Part shown: positions 25,138 through 38,562 of the stretch, in pieces
Position numbering within the stretch: position 1 is the stretch's first letter
Layout of the letters: every line of letters starts with the position of its first letter
Assembly: GCF_965638725.1 (NCBI RefSeq)
Contig: NC_134962.1
Coordinates: 937,501-1,001,500, forward strand
Origin: Aptenodytes patagonicus
Lineage: Eukaryota; Chordata; Aves; Sphenisciformes; Spheniscidae
Length of the DNA stretch: 64,000 nucleotides
Direction: 5' to 3'
Made by a program: the position numbers and the translations under genes
Notes under the pieces: model-generated
Databases searched by the model: none
The model's input: only the letters and a program-made list of their open reading frames with translations
What the model was told of the DNA's origin: nothing

Positions 25138-28100
25138 CTGTGGAAGCCAGAGTGGAAAGGAAATTTAGCAGTGCAGAAAGCCACAGGGAAGGCAAAGCGG
25201 ACAGCGTAAGCTCTTCAAGCCAGCCACAACTTCTTATGCCCTTAGCAGAGGGGTCTGATGGGAGACGCATCTGGAGTGGCACCGGGAGCTAACGGGCACC
25301 TGGACAAAACCTCCCCACAAACATGGTGGCCATGTGGTGGCCAGATCCACCAGCTCCAGCGAACGGAGGCCCCAGATGCAAACCGCCTGCCCTTAGGGAA
25401 GGACCGGGGCTTTTCTCCAGGACTGCGCTGGCCCGGCCCCGCCATCCATACGCCATGGAGCGCTCCTGGGCTCAGCGCTGCCCAGCCCAGGCTGGCTCTG
25501 CCGGAGCGGTCCCAGCTGCGGCTCAAGACCCTGTCCAGAGGGGAGCTGCACTTCCCAGCTACCCTGCAGAAACCAGGGGACATCCCACCCCCCCGGGCAC
25601 CAGCCTCGCTGTGCTCCAGCTGCCCAGAAAACCCAGCACACCCAGCAGTGGGTGGGCTGTTACAGCGGCAGCGGGACACGGCAGACAGCTCGCCATGGGG
25701 GCAAAGTCCTGGTGCCTGCAGTGAGTTAAACTCCCCCAAAGGGAGAAAACTCCTCCTGCCCCCCTCCTGGCCTCTGCTACCCCACCCCAGGGCTAAGAGG
25801 CAGGGCAGGGGTCTGTGCCGGCAGCACTCACGCACCACCACCCCCTGCCCCGGGGGCCGGGGGAAGCGAGTGCCAGCGTCCCCCCGCCCCGGGAGCTGCT
25901 GCTGCACAGATAAAGCCCAGCCAGGCATCCCCCCGGGAGAGGTGGGGCATGCCTCGCCTGCGCCCAGATGCCTCTGCCTTCCCTTGGGTGCCCTCCCTGG
26001 ATCCTGTTTTTGGAAGTGGAAGCTCCCAGGCTCTCCCAGAGGCACTCGGGACTACGCTAACGAAGCTGCCTCATTGCTGGGCTATGAATCTGTGCTGCAA
26101 CTTGCCTCTTTGCCAGCACAGTCATTTCAGGAGCACGTAACTCAGCTCAACAAGCGAAGGAGCAAGCAGGGCTTTACCCACCTAAGGCCCTGTTAGGAAG
26201 CAAAAGCACCCCCCCCCGCCCAACCCCAAAGAGACCCCGGGCTCCAGCCCCGCCGCCCCCTCCCCGGTGCTCTCGCTCAGCATTGCCTCCAACTGCTTCC
26301 CTAACAATTGAGATTTCTGCTTTGAGATCATCTGTCAGCACCTCTGACAAACAAAGACCAGTCGGGGTTTGATGTTTCAGATGCCAAGGGCAGCGTTAAA
26401 ACCCTGGTAACATCCAAACACAAAGAAAAACAGGTGTCCGGCACCCACCACCACAGGCAGAGCCCCCGGGTGCACGTCCTGCCTCCCCCCACAGACACAT
26501 CTCCTCAACAAAGGGATGAGAAGGAGAGGAATGGCACCAGAGGGAGTCTAAAGCTGCGTAAACCCCTACAGCTGTGTGCAGAAATCCCACTGCTGCAGCA
26601 CATCTGCTCCCAGACCCGGCGAACAATTCCTGGGAGCTGCCCAGACTCGCTGGGCTGCCCCTGGCTGCCCCCGGCCCAGGCGGCCAGTCCCGCATGCCGG
26701 CCCCGCAAACACCGGCCCTGGATGCTCTCGGATGCAGTGACACGTCCCAGTGCAGCACAGCCGGGTCAGCTCCTCCAGGGTCTGCTGCCCCTCCCCAGCC
26801 TGCGATGCTGCAGAACGGCAGTGACCATAGCCGGCAGTGATACTGCCACAAAAAACAGCAAATTTAAAAAAAAATAGCGAATCTCACTCAGGAATCCATA
26901 CAGCGAGGTGTGAGAGGATACGCTGCTCTCTTAGCACGAGGGTGACCCAGAGGAGAGGCTGGGGACAGGGAGATGGGGCAGCGTGAGGCTGTTAATATCC
27001 AGGGAGGACAGGAGCAGGCACAGCCACCTCCCAGCCCTGCAAAACATCTGCACTCTCAAAACCCCACCAGGACCCTTCAGAGGACCTTTGCATTCGGTCC
27101 TTTGTCAGGAGCCTGTTTGGCAGCCTCAGACGGGAGCCTGAGCCCAGGAGGTTCAAACTTGCACCTCAAAATGGCTTTTCCTTTCTCAGCCCCGGGAGCT
27201 GCCCAGTGCTCAGCACGGCCAGCCCGCAGCAGGCGATCGGGCGAGCATGTCCCTGCCAGCCCTGCGCTGGGGAAGGGACACAGCAGCCGAGTCTCTCATC
27301 TCACCCCACGGGAAGGGCAGCCCTGCCAGCTGCTCTGGGGGATGTGCAGCCAGGACTGAGCACCCGATGTGCCAAGCTCAGCTTTGCTGAGAGCTCAGGG
27401 AACTCCGACATCGTCTTTGTTCCAATTATAAAGTGGGAAAAAAGAGTTCACTTTGGAAGCAACCGCTACCTGGAAGAGCTGAAGACCCCCACGCCAGGGC
27501 TCTGCCAGTCCGCGGGACCCGGCTGCAGGCACCGGTGTAAGCACAGCCATTTCAGCTCACCGGGTTCAGGCAGGGCCTGCAGTGTACGTGCAGGAGCAAG
27601 CAGTGCATACGCAGGAGCATACGCACTGCTTGCTTGCTCCGTGCACTTCATCAACTGCACCACCCGAGATCACTCGAGGACATCCCGTCACCATCCTCTG
27701 ATACGCAAGCGGGAAAGGGAACATCACACCACGACCCAAACTGCAAAGCTAGTTAAACTCTTGCTTTCCCACAAACCTACACCGAGGCAGCGGGATTGCA
27801 GTACCCATCCCTTCTCCTATTGCTGCTGCCTTTTGCACCAAGCAATAAAGCCGCACGCTCAAGACTGTCCTGCCTGCTGAAGGGGGCCATCCGGCCCGCT
27901 GCCCCATCAACTGCCGAGGATCTCCCGCAGGAGCCACCATCCTCGCAAGCCTCACCACCTCCTGCTCAGGAGGCAGGCTCAGCCCTTTGTCCTCGCCTCC
28001 CCTCACAGAAACGCACACCAACATGTGCACACAGGGCATTACGAAAATAATAAGAAACAGAGCACTCCCCTCACATGTTCTGTCTCACGGGAGGAGGAGA

Positions 28101-30954
28101 AAAACAGCACCGCGGTGTTTGCATTGCTTAACACACTGCAAACATACAGGCATGCATTACAGCCATACGCTTCGCACAAGAATCCATGAAGAATAAAGTA
28201 ATGCAGAATTCCAGCTCCGATGCTCAACGCTCCCCAAGAGACTGGCACTAGCGGCAGCCCTGACACTGCCTGGTGACCAGGACGTGCCCTGCAGCGATAC
28301 CCCACCGAGACAATGAACCCGCTGACTCCGGATCCCGCCCTAGTTTTGCAATACCAGTTTCTTTAAGGTTTGCCAAACTGGTTAAAGACCATGCCATGAT
28401 ATTAACTGCTTAGAGAGACTCCCGGTCCCTGCCCAGCCGAGCTCGCCGGCTGCCCCGGAGCGAGCAGAGCAGGCAGAGCGGCTGTGCTCACCTGCGAGGC
28501 GTACCGGCAGGGCCGTGCCTCCGGACCCCGCTGCCCCCAGGACCAGGGCTGCTCCCCCAGCCTGGCTCGGCTGGTTTCAGTTTTCCTTCTTGAGAAAACA
28601 GAGTGGCCCTTATCAGGTGCGTTTCCCCAGTAGGTGGAGAGATCGCAGGGGAGACAGCCGGACTTTGCCTCCAGACAGGGGCATGCATATCAAAAGGCTG
28701 GAGGGGAAGCATTTTACATGATGGCTGGGATGGCAGCCATCACCCAAGCCCTGTTTGAATAACAAAAAGAAATAAAGGACCCCAATGGCCGGGGCTCGCT
28801 CCCTCCAGCCTGGCTCCTGCCGAGGGCTCTGGGCTATCTCTGGGCTATGGCGCACACAAATGGCCTTTAACTCTCCCCAAACTGAACATTTCCCCCTAAT
28901 CCTGGGAAGAAAAGAGTTGCTGGGTTGGCAGTTTAGTAAGAAAGGGAGCCCATTTTGGCAGATATGCTCATTAAGAAGGGCAGGCTCTCCCCTCCCCTGC
29001 CCGTTTCCTGTGCCTGGCCCCTCTCCGGCTCTCGCCGCACTCCCGCGCTCCGGCACTTCCCTCCATTTTCCCCCTGTTTCCTCTCCTGCCCCCCCCTGCC
29101 CCGCTCCGCTCCCCCGCCGGACCGCAGCAGCCCTTTGCAGCCTCCCCCAGGCTCCAGCACGTCGCCCGCTGCCTTTCAGCAAAGCTCGGTTGAAAGAAAA
29201 GAAACAAAAAACAAACCGGCCCCTCCTCTCCCAGTGAAGACCAGGCCTGAGAAGTCTCCTGGGCAGCCACCATCACAGCCAGCCGCTGCTCCAGCCGCTC
29301 TAGGCTCTTTACCATGCTCATCTCGGTCACGTCCCGCTGAGATGAGCCACGCTGGCTCTCCCGAGCCCCCTGCCCAGGGACGTGCCCGGCGTGGAGCAGG
29401 CTCCTGGGCCGGTGCTGCCTGCGGGCAGGGCTGGGGGCTGCGGGGGCTCCGCCGTCACGCAGGTGGGTCTCACTCAGCGGTAGCAGGTCCTCCGTCCGGA
29501 GCGGTTACTGCTTCATCTTTCCCCTGCACAAGAGGACATAAAGCGATGACAATGACACCTCACTGTCCCCATCTCCCCCGGCCTGACCCGTACAGCAGGG
29601 CTCAAGCCTCCAGCTCTCCCCACGGCCAGGGACTGGGACACCCTGGCTCATTCCCCCTCATTTCGTTAGAAATCAGGAAACTGGAAACAGAGGCAGAAAA
29701 GGCAAGTCCTGCTGCAGGGGCAGCACATTTCAGCCCCCTCGCTCCTTCTCCAGCCCCCTTTTCCGAGGGAGATCGGTGCAGCATCAACGAGAGCCCCAGG
29801 ACCAGCGCTCGCCCCGGGTGTCCACCCGCTGCTCCCCTCTCCCGGACTCCTGGGACTTGCGCCCCACGTTGGGGCCACTGGAGTTCATTTCTCTTTCTCC
29901 GATGCTCTCCCTCCCCTGCCTCTCCCTCCACCGGAGCTTCTCCCCGGGCTCGGGAGGAGGAGGAGGATGCCGGCAGAGCTCCCCCCGGGTCGGTACCTGC
30001 TGGCTGGGCCGGGGCCTGGCAGCTGAGCGCACCCCGGCTCCGGCCGCCCCCTCCCCTCCGTCCCCAGCCCCGAGGAGACTTCACGCCCGAGGCGCCCGGC
30101 CGGGAGCCGCTTTCCTGCGAACAGAGAAAAAGCAAGATGCACTGACAGATCCCTGACCCAGGAACCGAAAACAAAGGTGTTCGGCCCCGGCAGCGCTGCC
30201 GCCGCATCCCGAGCTCCCGGAAGCCCTCCCCGTGCCCCCCTGCCTGGGGGCGGCGCTGCCCGGGGCCCGCCGAGTCGCGGGCAGGGTAGCCCCAGCCCTC
30301 CCCAAACCCTCCCCGCCCCGAAGCCGTCACTTGCCGTTTCACCGACGGGAACCCCAGGCTCCGAGGGTCTGCCGTGCTCCCGCCGCGGCCCCGGGCTCTG
30401 CCCCCGCCCCGCTTCCCGTGCCCGTCCCGGCATCGCCGGGGGGCAGGGGGTCCCCAGCACCCGGCCCGACCCCGCCGTGACAGCCCCGGGACGCGCCCCC
30501 GGGATACGCGGCCGCGGCGCCTCCGCGGGAAACTCCGAAAGTTGCGACGGGAGCCGGAGGGGCGGGCGGGACCGGGAGGGAGCCCCGCCCGGGGCTGCGG
30601 GCGCACCGAGCCCCCCCAAACCCGCCCGGGGGCCGAGCGCCGGCAACAAGTGGCGGCGGGGCCCGCCGCCCCCTCCGCCCGCTGCCCCGAGCCCCCGGGG
30701 CGGAGCGCCGCGAGTCCCCGGGAACCGGGCGCGGAGCCGCCCGATCGGCCGGGGGCCGGGGCGCTCCCGCAGCGGCAGCCGCCGCCGCGCTCCGGTGCGC
30801 CCGGTGCCGCGTCCCCGCCAGCCCCATTGTACCCCGCCGCCGCCGCACACAACAAAGCCGCCCACGAGGATTCGCCGCGGCTCCGGCCCGGGCGGCCCCG
30901 GCTCCCCCCGACCCTCCCGGTCCCCCCGGTGCCCGGCCCCGGCCCCGCGCTCAC
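25138..30954 (-). other. DNMT3B first intron region (if exon 1 is at 30955)
   Basis: No recognised exon. It contains a compact inverted repeat at 27588-27646, donor-like sites at 28492 and 29997 that could belong to alternative leaders, and a short coiled-coil-like open frame on the minus strand at 29232-29336. Confidence 0.6.
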
Positions 30955-31740
30955 CTGCGCCGCGGCGGGACGCGCCGTCCAGCGGGGCCGCGCCGCCGCT
31001 CGCCGCCGCCCGCGCCCCGGCCGGCCCCCCGACAGCCCCGCGCTCCGGTTACATGGCGCTTTAACCCTGCCCGTGCTGGGCAGCCCCTCCTCCTCCGCCG
31101 CCGCCGCCGCCCCACGCCCGCCGCGCCGCACGGCGGGGGAGGGGAGGGGAGCGCGGGGTCCGCACCGCAGCCGCCCGGCCCCCCGCGCCGCCGGGGCCGC
31201 ACCCCCGGGGGCCTCGCATTCCCCCACCGCGGCTCCGCACCCCCGGCGCCCCTGGATCCCCCCACAGCTCCGCATTCCCCCAGTGCCCCGCACCCCCGCG
31301 GCCCGGCACCCCCCCCGGGGGCTCCGCATCCTCCAACAGCGGCTCCGCACGCCCGGCGCCCCAGTATCCCCCCACTGCTGCGCATCGCCCGGGACTCCGC
31401 ATCGCCCGGTGCCCCGCATCCCCTCCCCGGCGCTCAGCGTCCCTCTCCCGGGGCTCCCCCGCCCCCCCGATGTCTCGCATCCTCCCGCGGCTCCCCATCC
31501 GCCGGCGCCCGCCGGCGCCCCGGTGTCCCGTCCCGTCCCCCCAGTGCCCGGCATCCCCTCAGGGCTCAGGATCCCCCCGGGGCTCGGCCCTCGGAGCCCC
31601 CCCGCAGCTCAGTCCCCGCGGCGGTGGAGCCCCCTCGGGGGAGAAGGGGCACCCCGGGGCCGGGCAGAGCCCTGGCCCCGCCGAGCCGCCCCTCTGCCCA
31701 CCGGCTTTCCATCAGCACTGTGCCCCTCGCAGCGCGGCGC
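29960..31740 (-). promoter_or_regulatory. DNMT3B: CpG-island 5' region of DNMT3B
   Basis: A very CpG-dense 1.8-kb block upstream of the first coding exon in the minus orientation. It contains strong minus-strand donors at 29997 (CAGCAG|GTACCG) and 30955 (GGCGCAG|GTGAGC) suitable for untranslated first exons. The true start site cannot be placed from sequence alone. Confidence 0.65.
30955..31060 (-). other. DNMT3B: DNMT3B non-coding exon 1 (candidate; 5' end guessed)
   Basis: The donor GGCGCAG|GTGAGCG at 30955 is the best in the CpG island and would splice to the acceptor before 25137. Mammalian DNMT3B also starts with an untranslated CpG-island exon far from the ATG exon. Confidence 0.4.
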
Positions 31741-34700
31741 GGCGTGGGCAGACAAAGCCTCACAGGTTTTACAGTCACTTTTTGTTTGTCCTTTCCCTCT
31801 GCCGTACAGAGGCGAGACCCTTGCGAGGGCTGTGCTGGGGACGAGGAAAACAGTCTGCGCCTCTCCTGCCCAGGACAAAGCATCCAGAGTCCACGTGGGG
31901 TATAATCTTCTCTGCTCACTTGCTATTACTTCTAGATCCAGCGGAAAACTGTGTAACAGTAAGACGAAGGAATATGATTATCCCGGTGTGACAGAAATAG
32001 GCTTTCAAGGCCAGGAGGAAAAATGAGTTAGTTAGCCAAAGTATCCGAAACCCGCGGGAAGCGCCTGGACCAGCCCACAGGCCTGTACAGCAGGTTCCCC
32101 CAGCCCACCCCTCCATCCCTGCAAAACACAAGCATGAAAAATGTGGCTGCACGTGCAAAAAAAGCCCTGCAAGTGAACAAGAGAAAGGGCCGAGAAATCT
32201 GGTCTGGATAAGCCTTCAGGAACACCGGAGATTACAGTTCAAATAAACACACACCGCATAAAACTAAAGCTAATTTGCAACTTGGTCAAAACCAAGCAAA
32301 TAGATTTTACTCCTGTTTGTTTTTCCAAATTCGGGAAAGCAAAATGCTTTTGTGGGTTGTGCTCAGGAGAGTTTCTAGGGCACTGTTAGGGTGGAATTAG
32401 CCCTTGCTTCAAGCATCCACAGGCTCCTCTCCCTTTCTACGGAAACCTTCCTGCCTCTGTTGGCCCCGCTGACCTGCCATCAATCTCCCGCCCGGCTGAA
32501 ACGCCCTCTTTCTCTCTCTTCCCCTCAGTTATCATTTAATTCAGGACAGAACGTCTGTGCATACTGCTTGTGAAAAAGGCCTGGTACCAAACAAAGCAGC
32601 TCTGGGCAGATTATGAGCTGAACCCTGACCCTTCTCCCAGTCTCTTGCTACACACAACCACGGAGAGATGCTGCAAGTTTATTTCTTAACAGTCAGGAGA
32701 GTTTGTATGACATCTCATGGGGAAAAAAAGGTACCTTTAAAGAGGATTTTATATTTAGGCTCCTGCCAGGCATTTCTGGTAGCCTGCGCCAGGCTCTCAG
32801 CCATTCCTGCTGAACAAGGGCTGGCAGCTGGCAGCCTCTGCCAGGCAGGTACCAGCGCAACCCCGCCACCGCTCCCCATCAGCCCTGAGGCTCTTCGGCA
32901 TGGACAAGCGGTGGGACATGGCCCTGGGACAAAGCTCCTCCGCTCCACCACTGCAGCGGCTGCGAGAAGCCGGGAAGCGTGGCCAGGCACAGGCTTACAT
33001 GAACAGGGAGCAGGGGCTGGGGAGAGGTGGGGGGTCCCTCCCCACCCCTGGGCGCAGGCTGCACATCCTCTGCACACCGTGCCACAGCCACGTTCCCTCC
33101 CCGTCACGGAGCGATTCTCCCATTGGCAGCACAGCTGGACTGCCCAACACTTCCGCAAAAAATCATTCCAGCGAGAAGAGCCATTTTCACACCTGGCTGG
33201 CCTCCCTCGGCCAGCGTTTCAAATCCATGGAGCCGGTGACCGAGCAGCTGAAAGAGCCGCTCTCTGTCACCATCACAACAGAGTCAGATGGGACTGGCAA
33301 CATCCATTCCCATCAGAAGTGACTCCTCATCTTCCCCTGTGAATGCCTCCCAGTGACCGTGCCAGCCCTTCCACACATAACTCAGCACTCCCCACCCTGA
33401 ATCCTCCGACTCACCAAAGGCTGCTCAGCTGTTGCCTCCTCTGCAGTGTCCCCACGTTACGGCACCAGGCCCAGCTCCTCTCTGTCCACCTTACTCTCCC
33501 ACTTCAAATTTCTTCCTAAAATTCTCCTCCACCACCCTGACCAGGCAAACCAACACCGTTCCCTGCCCGGAGCTCTGCTCTGGCTCTGATCACCGGCTGT
33601 CTCTTGCTTTGCACCCAAATGTTTGAGTCGGGACCTGCCCCATGTTTCATAAGCAGCATGCCTGAAGATCCTAAACAGATAAAGCAGTTGAGCAAATATG
33701 TGTCATTACCTTCAGCAGTGCAACCTTGTCATCTCTGGATCTGTGGGTCCCAGATCCCCAGGCCCCAGTAAAGGCTAAGTGTTGTTTAGTCTTCTAGCAG
33801 GTAGGGAAAAGCACCAGCACCATTAAATCACCTCGGACAGTTGCGAGCTCCTCTAGCAACCCTGGGGCAGGGAGCAGGAGGAACTTTTCCTTTCGCTGAA
33901 GCCAGCGGCGATGCTCCTGCTGCGTTCAGGCCTTGGGGTTTCCCGTGTCGGTGTACGCACAGCACACAGCATGGCAGCTCTTTCCCAGCCTGCAGTAACA
34001 ACCATTTTCACTGCCTGGCATTCTTCACTGCAAGACCCCATCGGAGCATGTCCCATGGGATGTGTCCTCTTCTTCCACGAGCAGCTCCGTGGCCTGAGCC
34101 CTCGTCCCAGCCCTACTCTGACCGCCCACCTCTCTGCCAGCTCCGCTCCATCGCAGCTCCCAGTGACCAGCTGCTCCTCACCACCACTCCCCAGAGAAGC
34201 TCTCCTGCCCCTGGCATCTCTCCTGAGCCCGGGGAAGAGCCGTGCTACCCAGCAGCGCAGTGGCAGGGCTCTGGCTACTGAGAGCAAGGTCCGTCCCCGC
34301 TGTGGGAAAGCCTCATCCTGCTGCCACATGTGGGGATGCAGCCTCCAGCCTCCCCTACAGCTGGGCTGGCTTTTCCCATCTGGGGGGAATTGCTGTTTAC
34401 ACGGAGATAGGAAGTGTTATCCCTCCTACATGAAGTTTCCAGCCCTTCCTGTGGGCTAGCCAGGACCACATGATACAAACCTCTAATAAAAATAAGGTTA
34501 AAAATAAGTGTCATCCGTGTAACCAGAACACGTAGAAAGTCTGCAGCTACCAGCGTGTAAACTTCAAACGCAAAGGCACACAAAGAAAAATCTTCAATGC
34601 CTCTCTAACAAAGCTGGCCACAAAATCCTCTTTTTCCTAGAAAACAGGATACGCCTGCTACAGCCTAATCTGAAGTGATGAGGCCTCCCCAAACCGCCCT

Positions 34701-37700
34701 CCTAAGCATATATACTTTTATCGGGAGAAACGCTGCTCCCAGGGGGCAGCTGCCAGCAGAGCCCCCTCCACTCCAGGTCCAGAGCCGCTCCTGCCCTCCC
34801 CGGTAATGGATTATCACCCAGGCTCACGGGCAGGGGAGCCCCGGCAGAGGAAGGGTTTTGCCCGCGGTCACAAGGCAGGAGCGTACCAGAGCCCAGCGGT
34901 GGTGCTTCCAGCCCCGACGCAACCTTTGCACGCAATGCTTGCAATAATTTACTCCTGTAGCAACGTTTGCCTGGGAGCAAATGGTGCAGTGTGATGCGGG
35001 AGAGGAAGGGGCATTAAACTGCAGGAGAAACCGAAATCCTGGTCTCGAAGATCTCATTTGTATCAGCCTCCCCTGGGAACAGAACTAACCCCTCCAAAGT
35101 TTCAGCTGGGCAATCTCCATCACACCAGCAAGCCAGGAGGAGTTGCAGCATCCCTCAGCCCGTGTAGAGAGATGTTCTCCCTAGTCCAGACAGCCCAAGG
35201 CAGACACTGCAGACGGTCAGAAAACACAGAAAGCGGGTGGGCTCAGCACCAGCCAGGGCGAAAGGCGTCTGGGTTTTACCCCTGGCTCATTCACACACTC
35301 TTAGCTTTTCCAGGCCTTTCTCAGGCCAGCAAGTGCAGGCAATACTCCCCCACTTCAGGAAGGTGCTCCAAGGCTGACCTCAGAGTGACTGTAAAGTGCT
35401 TTTAGAGCTTTGGATAGAAAGTGGCATCAGAGAACAGGACGGTGACACCCCGGGATTTGATCTCTTGGGAGTATATAACAAGGAGTCTTCCCCAGGTAAC
35501 ACTCTCCAAGTGCTGAGGAAGCTTTTCAAGTCTGACAGGTGAAATGAAACTGAAAAATGCATCTGAAGCAGGGCACGCCGATCCTCTGGCTCGTTTTGGA
35601 GTGCACCATTTTCAATACCCTATTTCCCTGTGTCTGTGTGTGTGTCCCATTGCTTTTTGCTGCTGCTTTTACTCCAGTATTTGTGGTGAACAAGGGTGCA
35701 TATCTGTAACTCCCAACTGCTGTCCTCGGCTTGTCCTCAGCTCTGATGAGTCCATCAGCGACACATTCTGCATGAGAATGGCCTGGCAGAGGCACCCATC
35801 GGGGCTGATGGCTGCCTGGGGACACAGGCTGCCTGCACCAGGCAGGGGCAGCCCTGGGGGCTCTGCCCAGGGCGCTGGGGACCATCCCCCGCCTGGCACC
35901 CCTGTAACTAATCCAGACCGTCACCCTGCAACCTTTTATTTGAGTAAATCCTTTTCAAAGATGAGTGCTGGCAGAACCAAACCTGCCTCCCGCTGCAGAA
36001 CCGCCAGTGCCGTACCGGGGTTCGTGGCACTTGCATGCCACACTGCAGCCAAACCAGCATCCCCGGAGGTGGGACTGCCGAGTTTCCTGGTGATTGTTTG
36101 AACAGGATGTTATGAGCACGTACCTCAACTTAAACTCTTCTTCTTGGATCCTGTCACTCAACTTTCCTCAAGAATTTGGTTTGCTGCCTGGGAAACAACG
36201 TTGGCTTCTCCCTCCTGCCGTACCTCCTGCATGCTCACACAAGCACACGCGCATGCACTGAGACCATCCTTAATTAGTTCCTGAAGCATCACCTTAGAAA
36301 GACACAGGGAAGTAAAGATCAGTCACAGGCTGCTCCTGCACGGCTAATCCCAGCACGCAAACCAGACAGAAAATTGCCTCTTTCCTTGTTTCAGTTTTTC
36401 GGCCACACAGTACAGGTGAATGAATATTGGTGGTTATGAAAATGTGCAATAATTAACTGCAATTATTAATTTACACTTAGGAAGATTTACATAAGGCTGC
36501 ATGCATCATTCTAAAGCCAGGGAGGAATATCGTGTTCACACGCACTGGCATCCCATGCTACGCAGTCCACACATCTCCCTGAATGAGTTTCAGTTAAGAT
36601 TAACTTTTTTTCAGAGACAAGCTAAACATGCTGATGTGGCCAGCTGACCGCAGAACCTGATAAATTGTTCCAACGTGAAAAATCTGCACCTTGTTTTAAG
36701 GCGTCCTAAATATTTAGGGTCAAATCCTGCAAGCACCCCCAGATGCAGTTTTTTTCACCTCAACAATCCTATTCAATTGAGGTACACGATTCACTCTGTG
36801 TATATGAAATAGAAAATCTCCCAGCTGGACTAGGAGGTAGAGGGAGAAGAAAAGGAAGCGTGAATGCTATTTCCAGCCAGACCACCCATAAATATCTCTT
36901 AACTCATCATTAGTGGTACTTTGCTGCTTAACTCCTTGTTTATAAACCACTACTGGGATATCTTCACAATGAAAGGCACTATAAAATTTCCTACGCTCTC
37001 ATTTGCAATCGAAAGTGTCAGTAATAAAACAGAAGCCTTGTGGGCTGCCGCAGTTTTACCTTCCACAAAGGCTTTTATAGGCTGTCCTGTGCCCGGGCAG
37101 CCAGGGAACACCTTCCCAGATAAAACGGATCAGACACATTCACGCTGATAGTGAAATAACTGCTGGAGAGCTTATTTTCCTGCTCTTGGAAAGCTGCAAA
37201 ATAGCAGCTTAAGGCGAGGGAGTCTTTAAGCGTGCAATCAACTCCATTGTCCTCGGCGGGAATACATCCAGTTTTCCAGACCGAGGCCTTCCTCCCGAGC
37301 ACAAACAGAAATGAGACCGTGTAACAGTGGGCGAGGAGGCGATTTTACGACTCACCTGCCTTCATACACGTCTCTGAACCAAGGAGACCTCCTGGTTATG
37401 GGATATGGCGAGAATCGGGTTAAAAATCTCCCTGTGAAACCCTGACCCCTTTGACATCTCGGCACTTTCTGTCCGGGCTGAGCTGCCTGTTCGCCTTCCG
37501 TACCCGAAACCTGTCCATCCCACGGAGCCCAGCCGCGGGAGGTGAGCTGCCCTGCCCCCGGGTAGCTGCTCTGCCCCGGGCCACCCGCCACCGTGAGCCT
37601 GTGCCAGGCTCAGCAGCGGGCAGTGCTGGGGTGGCATCCGGAGGGGGAAACTCATACCCGAGTTTCGGGTCCTGAGTGGAATTTTCCGGGGAAAAAAAAC

Positions 37701-38150
37701 ATTCACCCTATAAACTGTGCTTTTTAAACAATTTATTTGAGGTTTTTGTACAGAAAAACAACTCGCACTGTTCAGCGGTCAGCCAGACCTCCACCCCGCG
37801 GGTGAAGTTTAAGCCTCCCGCACACTGTGGGTACCCACAGCCCTCTCCCTTTTTGCCTGTAGTTTGGGCTCCACGCGTCACACGTTTTACTTTCCATGGA
37901 AGTGATGAAGTGCATAAAATTAAACATGTGGCTAAATATCTCTAGGATGGAGATCTTAGAGGAAGGAAGAGTAAACATTTATTGGCACAAACACAGGGAT
38001 ATATACGTGCAGTGCAGCTCTAATGTTGGGGTTCTAACGACTAGTTTTGGGTAGGAAAGCAAGAGGCTGCTCCAAACCTTCCCGTCAAAAAGAATGGCTC
38101 TATACGACCGATTAATGGCGCACGAAGGTGTGCTGGGAGGCGAACCCGCC
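31741..38150. other. Intergenic region between divergent DNMT3B and COMMD7
   Basis: No coding exon recognised. It contains AT-rich segments (34480-34700 and 36400-37000), a plus-strand AATAAA near 34484, a weak MIR-like match near 34810-34890 and a minus-strand AATAAA at 37978-37983. Confidence 0.6.
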
Positions 38151-38392
38151 TGCGCTCCCCCCTGCCCGCCCCGCTGCAGCCTACGGACTGCGTGGCCACG
38201 GGGCCTGTGGCACAGCACTGCCGCCAGCCCCGGGGTGGGCCACCGGGCACGCCGGCCTGCCGGCCACCCGCCCGGTGCCAGCCAGGGGCTCCCCCAGCGC
38301 CGCGGCGGGCGCTCGGGCTGCGGCAGCGGGGGCCAAGGGGCCGCCTCGGGGTGCGCCATGGGCCGGGCCGGGCCCAGCGGGGGATGGAGAGC

Positions 38393-38407
38393 GGGGGGGG
38401 GGGGGGG
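38393..38407. repeat. Poly(G) tract, 15 G, upstream of COMMD7
   Basis: An uninterrupted G15 in the COMMD7 CpG island, able in principle to form a G-quadruplex. Confidence 0.95.
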
Positions 38408-38562
38408 AGCCCCACCGGGTGCCCTCGGCCGCCCCCCTCCACCGGTGCGGGGCCGGGGGCAGCGGGGCGGCGGCGGTGCGGAAAGTGCGGCCGCCAATGC
38501 TCAGGCTGAGGCGGGCGCCGGCGCCGGGGCCGGGCGGGGCGGGCGGAGCCGCGGCCGCCGCC

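Noticed and set aside
29602-31554. 650-residue minus-strand open frame over the DNMT3B CpG island
   Set aside because: Gly/Arg/Pro/Ala-rich composition, with equally long frames on the opposite strand. It is a product of extreme GC content, with no recognisable domain.
34810-34890. MIR-like words (TTTGCCC..GGTCACAAGGCAGGAGC)
   Set aside because: The match is short and lacks the flanking core, so it is too weak to call.
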